Shown in pieces: positions 42,933 to 50,408 of a stretch of DNA of 64,000 nt (positions within the stretch are counted from its first letter, which is position 1; each line of letters begins with the position of its first letter). Where the stretch lies: positions 1-64,000 of the forward strand of contig CAWDMB010000003.1 in the NCBI GenBank assembly GCA_963803375.1, read 5' to 3'. A program made the translations under genes and the position numbers. The notes below the pieces were generated by a model that saw only the letters and a program-made list of their open reading frames with translations, ran no database searches and was not told the DNA's origin. The stretch is from JAOPZW01 sp963803375 (GTDB lineage Bacteria > Actinomycetota > Thermoleophilia > Solirubrobacterales > Solirubrobacteraceae).

Positions 42933-43982
42933 TTGGCGAGCGTGCAGGGTCAGCCACGCGCTCCGCGCATCCGTGACGTCGCGGCCCGCGCCGGCGTCGG
43001 CGTCGGCACGGTCTCGCGGGTCCTCAACGACAGCCCCGGTGTGGCCGATGAGACCCGTGCGCGCGTGCGCGCGGTCATGGAGGAGCTCCGCTACCGCCCG
43101 AGCCCGACCGCGCGCAACCTCGCGCTCGGGCGCACCCAGACGCTCGGGGTCATCGCGCCGTTCTTCACCTCGCCGTCGGTGGTCGAACGGCTGCGCGGGA
43201 TCGACGACGTGATCGGCCGCAGCGGCTACGACCTCACGCTCTTCAACGTCGAGACGCCCGACCAGCGGCGCGACGCCCTCGCGCGCTTCGCCCGGCGCGA
43301 CCGCCTCGACGGCGTGCTCGTGATCTCGCTCCCGCTGCACGACGCGGAGGTGCGGACGCTCAACCGCGACGGCGTCCCGACCGTGCTCGTCGACGTCGTT
43401 CATCGCTCGCTGCCGCACGTGGCCATCGACGACGTCCGCGGGGGGCGCCTCGCCGGCGAGCACCTCTTGGCGGCCGGGCACGAGCGCATCGCGTTCGTCG
43501 GCGACCTCGAGGACAACCCGTTCGGCTTCGTCTCCTCCGAGCGGCGGCTGCGCGGGCTGCGGGCGGCGCTCGCCCGGGGCGGGGTGGCGATGCCCCCCGC
43601 CTACGTCAAGCGGGCCCCGTTCGGCCGCGTGGTGGCCCGGGGGCTCACCCGGAGGCTGCTCGAGCTGCGCCGACCGCCGACGGCGGTCTTCGCGGCCTCC
43701 GACGTGCAGGCCTTCGGGGTCATGGAGGCGGCCGCCCACGCCGGCGTCGACGTGCCCGACGACCTCTCGGTCGTCGGCTTCGACGACATCGAGCTGGCGG
43801 GGGCGATCGGCCTGACGACCGTGCACCAGCCGCTGCGCGAGTCGGGCCGGCGGGGCGCCGCGCTGCTCCTGGGCGCGCTCGAGGGCGACGGCGGGGGCCG
43901 GGGCGGCGAGTTGCCGGGGCTCGCGCTCGTCGAGCGCCGGACGGTGCGACGGCTCGCCCGGGCGCAGGCCGTCGGGGTGTAG
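42933..43982 (+). CDS. LacI-family transcriptional regulator
   Basis: 349 aa. HTH at about 12-60 (RIRDVAARAGVGVGTVSRVLNDSPGVADETRARV) with hinge RNLALGRTQTLGV; C-terminal periplasmic-binding-like sugar sensor with FAASDVQAFGVMEAA and LSVVGFDDIELA. Start TTG 42933 or GTG 42942; no clear ribosome site for either. The ligand is unknown. A LacI-type palindrome lies just downstream, in front of the sigma gene. Confidence 0.88.
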   Translation: MASVQGQPRAPRIRDVAARAGVGVGTVSRVLNDSPGVADETRARVRAVMEELRYRPSPTARNLALGRTQTLGVIAPFFTSPSVVERLRGIDDVIGRSGYDLTLFNVETPDQRRDALARFARRDRLDGVLVISLPLHDAEVRTLNRDGVPTVLVDVVHRSLPHVAIDDVRGGRLAGEHLLAAGHERIAFVGDLEDNPFGFVSSERRLRGLRAALARGGVAMPPAYVKRAPFGRVVARGLTRRLLELRRPPTAVFAASDVQAFGVMEAAAHAGVDVPDDLSVVGFDDIELAGAIGLTTVHQPLRESGRRGAALLLGALEGDGGGRGGELPGLALVERRTVRRLARAQAVGV

Positions 43983-44004
43983 GATGTCAAATCGCTGACG
44001 GGCC

Positions 44005-44010
44005 TTGACA
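44005..44010 (+). promoter_or_regulatory. Candidate -35 box TTGACA, also right arm of a TGTCAA/TTGACA inverted repeat
   Basis: TTGACA at 44005-44010; TGTCAA at 43985-43990 forms an inverted repeat with it (14-nt spacer). No good TAnnnT box at standard spacing was found before the sigma gene, so the promoter call is weak. Confidence 0.3.
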
Positions 44011-44034
44011 GGCACGATCCGATGTACGAGGGTC

Positions 44035-44046
44035 GGAACCGGTTCC
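44035..44046. promoter_or_regulatory. LacI-type operator palindrome GGAACCGGTTCC
   Basis: Perfect 12-bp palindrome with the central CG found in LacI/GalR-family operators. It ends directly at the ATG of the sigma-factor gene and is 53 bp past the LacI gene stop. Binding by that regulator is inference. Confidence 0.5.
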
Positions 44047-44883
44047 ATGCTTCTGGAGGAGGCACCCGCCCGGCGCCCGGCCGGGCGCGCGTCGGACGGG
44101 TCGCCGTCGCCGGCTGTCCCGAGGGTGCGCTCAGGACTCGGTCACGTCGAGGACGAGCTGCTGCGCCGCTACGTCGGGCGCCGCGACCTGGCCGCCCGCG
44201 AGGAGCTCGTCGCGCGTCTGCGGCCGCTCGTTCGGCGCCTCGCGCGCCGCTACCGGCACAGCGGCCACGCCGAGGACCTCGAGCAGGCGGCGGCGCTCGG
44301 CCTCGCCAAGGCGCTCGAGCGCTACGACCCGGCCTTCGGCACAGACCTGGTGCGCTACGCGGTCCCGACGATGGTCGGCGAGATGCGCCGCTGGCTGCGC
44401 GACCACTCGTGGGCCGTGCGCCCGCCGCGCGAGGCCGCCGAGACGTGGCTGGAGGTCGTCGCCGCCGACGAGCGCCTCAGCACCCGCCTCGGCCACGCGC
44501 CGAGCGCCGACGAGCTGGCCCGCCACCTCAACCTCAGCCTCGAGAAGGTCGTCGCCGCGCTCGACGCCCGGCGCGGGCGCTGGGCGGTGTCGCTCGACGC
44601 GCCCGTGCACGCCGACGCCGACGACCGCACGCTGGGCGACCAGCTCGGCATGGAGGACGAGGGGCTGCGGCATGCCTTCGAGCGCGCGTGGCTCGCGCGG
44701 CTCGGCGCGCTGCTCGACCCGCTCGAACGCGAGGTCCTGGTGCTGACCTACGGCCACGACCTCTCGCAGCGCGAGATCGCGCGCCGGCTCGGGCTCTCGC
44801 AGATGAAGGTCTGCCGCGTCCTGCGCCGCGGGGTCGAGCGCCTACGCGCCGCCGACGCGGCGGCCGAGCTGCCGGCCGCCTAG
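44047..44883 (+). CDS. RNA polymerase sigma factor, SigB/SigF/SigG type
   Basis: 278 aa. Region 2 (LRPLVRRLARRYRHSGHAEDLEQAAALGLAKALERYDPAFGTDLVRYAVPTMVGEMRRWLRDHSWAVRPPRE, about residues 55-135), region 3, and region 4 HTH (LDPLEREVLVLTYGHDLSQREIARRLGLSQMKVCRVLRRGVERL). This class is usually held by an RsbW-like anti-sigma; one is encoded at 28.1 kb. ATG at 44047 has no ribosome site; GGAGGAGG follows it without a usable start. A GTG at 44125 is an alternative. Confidence 0.87.
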   Translation: MLLEEAPARRPAGRASDGSPSPAVPRVRSGLGHVEDELLRRYVGRRDLAAREELVARLRPLVRRLARRYRHSGHAEDLEQAAALGLAKALERYDPAFGTDLVRYAVPTMVGEMRRWLRDHSWAVRPPREAAETWLEVVAADERLSTRLGHAPSADELARHLNLSLEKVVAALDARRGRWAVSLDAPVHADADDRTLGDQLGMEDEGLRHAFERAWLARLGALLDPLEREVLVLTYGHDLSQREIARRLGLSQMKVCRVLRRGVERLRAADAAAELPAA

Positions 44884-44941
44884 TGGGATCGTGGCGCCGG
44901 CGCGCCTCCCGCTCACGCCGGCGCCATGAGCGTCCCGGCGC

Positions 44942-45931
44942 TCAGCCACTCGAGCGGCGCTGGCGCGACAGCCAGTCGCCGAGCTGCTGGCTCACGTCGT
45001 TGAGCGACGAGCCGGCCTGGGTGAAGGCGTCGGAAATGCGCCCGGCGTAGTACACCTGCGCCGCGTCGGTCTCCTCGCGCAGCGGCGCCTCCTCTCCACG
45101 GCGCACGTAGTCGCCGCCGACGATGCGGTCGAAGTCGCCGGCGCGAACCCAGTCGAGCAGCGCGCGCACGCGGCGCACGGGCATCGGGTGGGTCAGGCGC
45201 AGGTCCTGGGTCAGCCGGGTGAGGCGCTCGGTCCCCCGGCCGCCCGTCTCGTACTCCGTGGCCTGGGCGATGAACGCGTCGAGGCTCAGGTCGGCGGCCG
45301 CCTCGCCGGCGGAGATGACCATGAGCGAGCGGCAGATCGCCAGCGGGTCGCGCGTGAGCAGCGCGGCGGCGCGATCGCAGCTGAGCTCCGCCGCGCGGAA
45401 CCACTCGAGCAGCGCGAGCTGGATCGCCAGCAGCGGCAGCCCCGCGAGCAGCGGCAGCCGCGCGGACGACCCGAGGCGCAGGAGGATGAGCAGCGCGGTC
45501 TGGTAGAGGACGTGCCCGGAGTGCACGTGCGCGGCCTCGTGGGCGAGGACGGCGCGGCGGCCGTCGTCGTCGAGCAGCCGGATGAGCTCGGAGTGCAGGA
45601 CGACGATCGGCTTCTCGGTGCCGATCGTGGCCGCGTTGGCGATCGGGAACGCGGTCAGGTAGAGCTCGGGCACGGGCTCGAGGTCGAGCGCGTGGCAGAC
45701 CTGGCGGTGCAGCACCCACACCTGCGGGAGCTGGCGCTGGCCGAGGCGGACCGAGGAACCGAGCGACGCCGCGCGCAGCGCGCGCTCGTAGCCGAGGGCG
45801 ACGAGCCGCCGGACGACCTCGTCGAGGTAGGGGACCCGCGTCAGCGCGGCCGTGGCGGCGCGGTCGGCGGGGTGCTGGTAGGCGCGCGGCGAGATGCCCT
45901 CGAGCTTGAACGCGACCTCGGGAACGGTCAT
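44942..45931 (-). CDS. M48-family zinc metalloprotease
   Basis: 329 aa. Zinc motif HEAAH in RAVLAHEAAHVHSGH, then two hydrophobic segments (LLAGLPLLAIQLALLEW) and the third ligand in ELSCDRAAALLTRDP. RLTHPMPVRRVRALLDWV is typical of the family C-terminus. A long N-terminus before the motif is cytoplasmic by prediction. HtpX-like quality control is possible. TAGCCT lies 8 nt before the ATG. Confidence 0.87.
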   Translation of the reverse strand: MTVPEVAFKLEGISPRAYQHPADRAATAALTRVPYLDEVVRRLVALGYERALRAASLGSSVRLGQRQLPQVWVLHRQVCHALDLEPVPELYLTAFPIANAATIGTEKPIVVLHSELIRLLDDDGRRAVLAHEAAHVHSGHVLYQTALLILLRLGSSARLPLLAGLPLLAIQLALLEWFRAAELSCDRAAALLTRDPLAICRSLMVISAGEAAADLSLDAFIAQATEYETGGRGTERLTRLTQDLRLTHPMPVRRVRALLDWVRAGDFDRIVGGDYVRRGEEAPLREETDAAQVYYAGRISDAFTQAGSSLNDVSQQLGDWLSRQRRSSG

Positions 45932-45939
45932 GCCGCCCA

Positions 45940-45949
45940 AGGCTAGACT
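45940..45949. promoter_or_regulatory. Overlapping divergent -10 boxes
   Basis: AGGCTAGACT: read on the minus strand it has TAGCCT (45945-45940), 8 nt before the protease ATG; on the plus strand it has TAGACT (45944-45949), 10 nt before the oxidoreductase GTG. The two boxes share bases 45944-45945, so only one polymerase could open the site at a time. Confidence 0.5.
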
Positions 45950-45959
45950 GCGGGCCCCC

Positions 45960-46907
45960 GTGCGCGCCGCAACCATCCGCGACGGCGCGATCCGCGTCGA
46001 GGAGCATCCCGACCCGTCGCCCGGCGCGGGCGAGCTCCTCGTCCGCGTCCACGCCGCCGGCGTCAACGGCGCCGATCTGCACCAGCTCGCCGGCCGCTAT
46101 CCGGCACCCCCGGGCGCGCCGCCCGACATCCCCGGCCTCGAGCTCGCCGGCGAGGTCGTCGAGGCCGGCCTGGGCGCGACGCGCTTCGCGATCGGCGACC
46201 GCGTCATGGCGATCGTCGCCGGCGGCGGGCAGGCCGAGCTCTGCGTCGTCCACGAGCGCCAGGCGATGCCCGTCCCCGGGCATCTGACCCTGCTCGAGGC
46301 CGGCGGCGTCCCCGAGGTGTTCACGACCGCGCACGACGCGCTCTTCACCCAGGCCGGGCTCGACGTCGGCGAGCGGCTGCTCGTCCACGGGGCCGCGGGC
46401 GGCGTCGGCACCGCCGCGGTGCAGCTCGGCGTCGCCGCCGGCGCCCGCGTGACCGCGACGGTGCGCCGGCCGGAGCTCCGCGAGGGCGTGCTCGCGCTCG
46501 GCGCCGACCACGCGATCGACCCGGCGGGCTTCGTCGAGCACGGCCCCTTCGACGTCGTCCTCGAGCTCGTCGGCGCTCCGAACCTCCCCGCCGACCTCGA
46601 GGCGCTCGCGACCGACGGGCGGATCGTCGTGATCGGCATCGGGGGCGGGGCGAAGGCCGAGCTGCACCTCGGCGCGCTCATGAGCAAGCGCGCGACCGTG
46701 CGGTCGTCGACGCTGCGCGCGCGACCGCTCGAGGCCAAGGCCGCCACCGCCCGGGCGATGGAGCGTCACGTCCTGGCGCTCTTCGAGCGCGGCGCGCTGC
46801 GGGTGCCGATCGCGGCCAGCTTCGAGCTCGAGCACGCCGCCGACGCCTACGAGCGCTTCCGCGCCGGCGGCAAGCTCGGCAAGGTCATCCTGGCGATCGT
46901 GCCGTGA
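45960..46907 (+). CDS. Zinc-independent quinone oxidoreductase (MDR family)
   Basis: 315 aa. N-terminal GroES-like domain (RAATIRDGAIRVEEHPDPSPGAGELLVRVHAAGVNGADLHQLAGRYP), NADPH-binding fold with LVHGAAGGVGTAAVQLGVAAGARVTAT, and VVIGIGGGAKAELHLGALMSKRATVRSSTLRAR. No structural or catalytic zinc Cys pattern. GTG at 45960. Likely NADPH-dependent quinone/enone reductase. Confidence 0.87.
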   Translation: MRAATIRDGAIRVEEHPDPSPGAGELLVRVHAAGVNGADLHQLAGRYPAPPGAPPDIPGLELAGEVVEAGLGATRFAIGDRVMAIVAGGGQAELCVVHERQAMPVPGHLTLLEAGGVPEVFTTAHDALFTQAGLDVGERLLVHGAAGGVGTAAVQLGVAAGARVTATVRRPELREGVLALGADHAIDPAGFVEHGPFDVVLELVGAPNLPADLEALATDGRIVVIGIGGGAKAELHLGALMSKRATVRSSTLRARPLEAKAATARAMERHVLALFERGALRVPIAASFELEHAADAYERFRAGGKLGKVILAIVP

Positions 46908-46920
46908 ACGAGAAGGCCCA

Positions 46921-47902
46921 CTAGAGGCTTGATGTGGGTTCATCGTCCGTCGTAGGCGGCGAGGGCGCGTGGCGGGCGGCCGGTGAGGATGTTGATGAGC
47001 ATTCCGAGGGTGAGGGCGAGCAGGCGTTGTGCGATGCGTTGGACCAGTCCGGTGAGGGTCTTGGCGAGGTGCTGGTCGAGGCGCATCTGGCCCTTGAGGT
47101 TGCTGAAGACCGACTCGGCGACCAGGCGGATGCGGGCCTTGGCGATTTCCATCGGTGGTCGCTGACCGAGCTTGTGCTTGGTGGGCGTGATCAGCGTGAC
47201 GTCGATCAGGCTCATCGTGCGCTGGTACTCGGCGCCCCAGAAGCCACCGTCGCCGAACAGCAGGCTGTCGGGGTGCCCGCAGGCCAGTTCCCAGGCGGAC
47301 TCGCGTTCCTGTCCGGTCTTCGGTCCGACGAGGTCATAGCCGACCGGGGTGCCCTTCCAGTCGGCGATGAGGACCAGGCGCATGCCCCACACGAACAGGC
47401 TCTTGGACGGGCAATACCCGTAGCTGGCGTGCCCGGCGAACTCGCTCTTGGAGGCGCAGCCGGGGTAGTTGGCGCACTGAATCAGCGTCCCGTCGACGAG
47501 CCGGATCTGGCCGTCGGCGATCAGCTGCGCGACCTGCAGCTGCACGGTGGCGATCCACGGCGCCAGGCGCCGCAGCCGGCGGTTGTACTGGCTCTGGTCG
47601 GGCAGGTGCGGAAACCAACCGGGCAGCAGCCGCTCGATCATGCCCAGGAACTGGCGATCCGAGCAGACGCCGGTCGCTGCTTGCGCGGCGGCGAGCGCGA
47701 TCAGCTCATCGTCGGTGATCAGGCCCGCAGGGCCCGAGCGAGGGATCCGAACCGACGCGGCGAACACGTAGGCTGCGATAACGAGGGTCTCCAGACAAGC
47801 GGTCATCTCGTGCTCCAATCACGAGCTGGCAGGGCTGGAGGCCCTCTTCTTTATGTCAACGCCGCCACCTGCCCCGCGACCCAACCCACATCAAGCCTCT
47901 AG
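46921..47902 (-). mobile_element. Insertion sequence, copy 1 (982 bp including both CTAG)
   Basis: Bounded by CTAG on both sides. Terminal inverted repeat of 16 bp after the CTAG: AGGCTTGATGTGGGTT at the left and its complement at the right. One transposase gene on the minus strand. Same length and, as far as I can read, the same sequence as copy 2, in the same orientation, 1856 bp apart. CTAG is probably the 4-bp target duplication. Confidence 0.92.
46940..47806 (-). CDS. DDE transposase (IS982-like by sequence)
   Basis: 288 aa from ATG 47806 (GGAG 6 nt upstream; a TTG at 47818 is the longer option). LPDQSQYNRRLRRLAPWI, ASYGYCPSKSLFVWGMRLVLIADW and AESVFSNLKGQMRLDQHLAKTLTGLVQRIAQRL are typical of IS982/IS5-type DDE enzymes; likely catalytic residues are Asp in RLVDGTL, Asp in LLFGDGGFW and Glu in VAESVFSNL. 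The N-terminal half resembles IS982; the 4-bp CTAG target is more like IS5. Appears intact. Confidence 0.85.
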   Translation of the reverse strand: MTACLETLVIAAYVFAASVRIPRSGPAGLITDDELIALAAAQAATGVCSDRQFLGMIERLLPGWFPHLPDQSQYNRRLRRLAPWIATVQLQVAQLIADGQIRLVDGTLIQCANYPGCASKSEFAGHASYGYCPSKSLFVWGMRLVLIADWKGTPVGYDLVGPKTGQERESAWELACGHPDSLLFGDGGFWGAEYQRTMSLIDVTLITPTKHKLGQRPPMEIAKARIRLVAESVFSNLKGQMRLDQHLAKTLTGLVQRIAQRLLALTLGMLINILTGRPPRALAAYDGR

Positions 47903-48078
47903 GCCTCCTCGTCGAGGCCGGCCTGCTCCTCGGCGGGCTCGGCCTCGGCGGCGTGGATCGTGCAGAGCGCGGGCCCGCCGCGCTCGATGACCGCCTCGAG
48001 CTCGCTCGGGGTGAGCCTGGCGCCGCACTCCTCGCAGGTCTCGCCGAGCGGCTCGAGCGTGTGCTCCTCGAGGTCCAT
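47899..48078 (-). CDS. Small CxxC zinc-ribbon-like protein
   Basis: 59 aa. MDLEEHTLEPLGETCEECGARL... with CEEC and a further Cys in GGPALCTIHAAE, giving a possible zinc site, and an acidic tail. Its stop codon TAG is inside the CTAG target of IS copy 1, so the protein is unchanged by the insertion. TAACGT lies 6 nt before the ATG. A DksA/TraR-like or simple zinc-ribbon role is only a guess. Confidence 0.7.
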   Translation of the reverse strand: MDLEEHTLEPLGETCEECGARLTPSELEAVIERGGPALCTIHAAEAEPAEEQAGLDEEA

Positions 48079-48084
48079 GGTGTC

Positions 48085-48090
48085 ACGTTA
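48085..48090 (-). promoter_or_regulatory. -10 box TAACGT for the zinc-ribbon gene
   Basis: TAACGT on the minus strand, 6 nt before the ATG at 48078, overlapping the stop of the upstream membrane-protein gene. Confidence 0.4.
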
Positions 48091-48780
48091 GCCCTCGTCG
48101 GCCGGCGCGAACAGGCCGCCGAGCCGATCGGCGTTGGTCGCCAGGTACGCCGCGGCCAGGAGCGCGAGCGGCGGCAGCGAGACGTCCCACAGGGCCTCGG
48201 CCACGACCGCTGCGAGCAGCGCGGCGAGCATCGCCGCGACGGCCGCGCGCTCGCGCAGGGCGCGCCCCCGCCGCGCGAGCGTGGCGAAGGCGGCGAGAAA
48301 GACGACGTCGGCGACCCCGAGGCGCACGGCCACGAGGCCGGTGCCCCAGTCGGGCAGCTCGAGCGCCAGCGCGTCGCCGCCGCGCGTCGTCGTCGTGGTG
48401 ACGAGGCCGTCGGGGCCACCGGCGAGCGCGCCGGCGAGGTCGAGCGTCCCGACGAAGAGCGCCAGCGCGACGGCCAGCGCCGGCGAGGCGAAGAGCACGG
48501 CGAAGCCGACGCCGAGGCAGCCGAAGAGCAGCGCCTCGAACGGCGTCGCCGCCGCGCCGGCGTCGGCGGCCTCGAGCGCGGCGACGACGAGCCCGGCCCC
48601 GAGCAGGGCGGGCACGAGCACCAGCGGCGCGTCGGCCACGGCCACGAGCGCGGCGACGACGGCGACGACGAGCGTGACGCCGACGCAGCCGGCGATCGCG
48701 ATCGACGCCTCGGGCGAGCGCAGCTCCGGCAGCGACGGTGCGACGAGGACGTACGCGAGCGCCAGCGCCGCCGCGGCTAG
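48088..48780 (-). pseudogene. Polytopic membrane protein gene split by IS copy 2
   Basis: Main part of a protein of about 238 aa with six or more membrane helices (for example VTLVVAVVAALVAVADAPLVLVPALLGAGLVVAAL). The frame runs unbroken into the CTAG at the IS edge (codon CTA). Its first eight codons (GTG at 49782, VVRGPAAL) lie on the other side of IS copy 2, inside the end of the UDG-like gene. An internal GTG at 48645 could still give a shortened product. A Leu-Asp segment (GTLDLAGAL) and GVADVVF are loosely like the two Asp motifs (YD, GxGD) of presenilin-type proteases; this is weak. Confidence 0.65.
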
Positions 48781-49758
48781 AGGCTTGATGTGGGTTCATC
48801 GTCCGTCGTAGGCGGCGAGGGCGCGTGGCGGGCGGCCGGTGAGGATGTTGATGAGCATTCCGAGGGTGAGGGCGAGCAGGCGTTGTGCGATGCGTTGGAC
48901 CAGTCCGGTGAGGGTCTTGGCGAGGTGCTGGTCGAGGCGCATCTGGCCCTTGAGGTTGCTGAAGACCGACTCGGCGACCAGGCGGATGCGGGCCTTGGCG
49001 ATTTCCATCGGTGGTCGCTGACCGAGCTTGTGCTTGGTGGGCGTGATCAGCGTGACGTCGATCAGGCTCATCGTGCGCTGGTACTCGGCGCCCCAGAAGC
49101 CACCGTCGCCGAACAGCAGGCTGTCGGGGTGCCCGCAGGCCAGTTCCCAGGCGGACTCGCGTTCCTGTCCGGTCTTCGGTCCGACGAGGTCATAGCCGAC
49201 CGGGGTGCCCTTCCAGTCGGCGATGAGGACCAGGCGCATGCCCCACACGAACAGGCTCTTGGACGGGCAATACCCGTAGCTGGCGTGCCCGGCGAACTCG
49301 CTCTTGGAGGCGCAGCCGGGGTAGTTGGCGCACTGAATCAGCGTCCCGTCGACGAGCCGGATCTGGCCGTCGGCGATCAGCTGCGCGACCTGCAGCTGCA
49401 CGGTGGCGATCCACGGCGCCAGGCGCCGCAGCCGGCGGTTGTACTGGCTCTGGTCGGGCAGGTGCGGAAACCAACCGGGCAGCAGCCGCTCGATCATGCC
49501 CAGGAACTGGCGATCCGAGCAGACGCCGGTCGCTGCTTGCGCGGCGGCGAGCGCGATCAGCTCATCGTCGGTGATCAGGCCCGCAGGGCCCGAGCGAGGG
49601 ATCCGAACCGACGCGGCGAACACGTAGGCTGCGATAACGAGGGTCTCCAGACAAGCGGTCATCTCGTGCTCCAATCACGAGCTGGCAGGGCTGGAGGCCC
49701 TCTTCTTTATGTCAACGCCGCCACCTGCCCCGCGACCCAACCCACATCAAGCCTCTAG
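48777..49758 (-). mobile_element. Insertion sequence, copy 2 (982 bp including both CTAG)
   Basis: Same ends (CTAG plus AGGCTTGATGTGGGTT inverted repeats), length and orientation as copy 1. Removing the element and one CTAG rejoins GCCGCCCTA-CTAG-CCGCGG, which restores both the membrane-protein reading frame and the stop codon of the UDG-like gene. That is direct evidence for a 4-bp CTAG duplication. Confidence 0.93.
48796..49662 (-). CDS. DDE transposase, copy 2
   Basis: 288 aa; predicted protein identical to that of copy 1, with the same start choice. Identity of the two copies shows recent transposition or gene conversion. Confidence 0.85.
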   Translation of the reverse strand: MTACLETLVIAAYVFAASVRIPRSGPAGLITDDELIALAAAQAATGVCSDRQFLGMIERLLPGWFPHLPDQSQYNRRLRRLAPWIATVQLQVAQLIADGQIRLVDGTLIQCANYPGCASKSEFAGHASYGYCPSKSLFVWGMRLVLIADWKGTPVGYDLVGPKTGQERESAWELACGHPDSLLFGDGGFWGAEYQRTMSLIDVTLITPTKHKLGQRPPMEIAKARIRLVAESVFSNLKGQMRLDQHLAKTLTGLVQRIAQRLLALTLGMLINILTGRPPRALAAYDGR

Positions 49759-50408
49759 TAGGGCGGCAGGTCCGCGTACCACTCGCCGAGCACCCGGAAC
49801 GCCGACCAGAAGGCGCGCTTGGCGGGCTCCTCGTCCAGCGATGCGTCGATGTCGGGCACGACGAGCCCCTCGCAGGACGGGGTGAACGGCTGCACGACCC
49901 CCGGCTCGGGCTCGAGCGCACGGGCGAGCGCGACGTCGAGGTCGTTCAGGGTCGTGCGGGCCTCCTCGCCCATGACGACGACGATCTTCGGCTGCACGAC
50001 GGCGAGCTCCTCGGCGACGCGGGCCACGCACGCCGGGTCGGCCAGCGCGGGATCGCCGACGGGGCACTTCACGCACAGCGTCCCGTAGACCGCCAGCGGG
50101 TCGATGCCCAGGCGCTCGAGCGACTTCATCAGCGCCGCGCCGCTGCGCCCGTAGAAGGCGACGCCCTCCTCGATCTCGCTCGGGGCGGGTGCGTGCTTCA
50201 GCAGGAAGACGTCGGCCTGCGGGTGTCCGGAGCCGAGCACGGGCATGAGGTTGCCGCGCGGGCAGTGGCGGCAGGACTGCAGCTCGCGCGTGAGCGTGTT
50301 GAGCTCGCGGATCGCCCGCTCGAGGTACTTCTCGCGGATCTCGTCGTCGGTCGCCGGCATGGGTCCCGGGAGCTTCGACGGCCCGCCCGCCGACCCCTCC
50401 GCGTGCAT
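49755..50408 (-). CDS. Uracil-DNA-glycosylase-superfamily protein with degenerate active site
   Basis: 217 aa from ATG 50408 (shares a base with the preceding stop; ATG 50360 is an alternative). Family-4-like layout: four Cys that could hold Fe-S (CRHCPRGN; LCVKCPVGDP...DPACV), AFYGRSGAALMKSLERLGIDPLAVYGTLCVKC, and PKIVVVMGEEARTTL. The catalytic motif normally GEAPGxxE reads LKHAPAPSEIEEG, and the C-terminal HPS motif is not seen. It may bind DNA without excising uracil, or have another substrate. The stop TAG is in the CTAG of IS copy 2. Confidence 0.75.
   Translation of the reverse strand: MHAEGSAGGPSKLPGPMPATDDEIREKYLERAIRELNTLTRELQSCRHCPRGNLMPVLGSGHPQADVFLLKHAPAPSEIEEGVAFYGRSGAALMKSLERLGIDPLAVYGTLCVKCPVGDPALADPACVARVAEELAVVQPKIVVVMGEEARTTLNDLDVALARALEPEPGVVQPFTPSCEGLVVPDIDASLDEEPAKRAFWSAFRVLGEWYADLPPY

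Noticed and set aside
46921..49758. Composite transposon made of two IS copies plus the 874 bp between them
   Set aside because: Each copy has CTAG on both sides, and excision of copy 2 alone restores the flanking genes, so two separate insertions explain the structure better.
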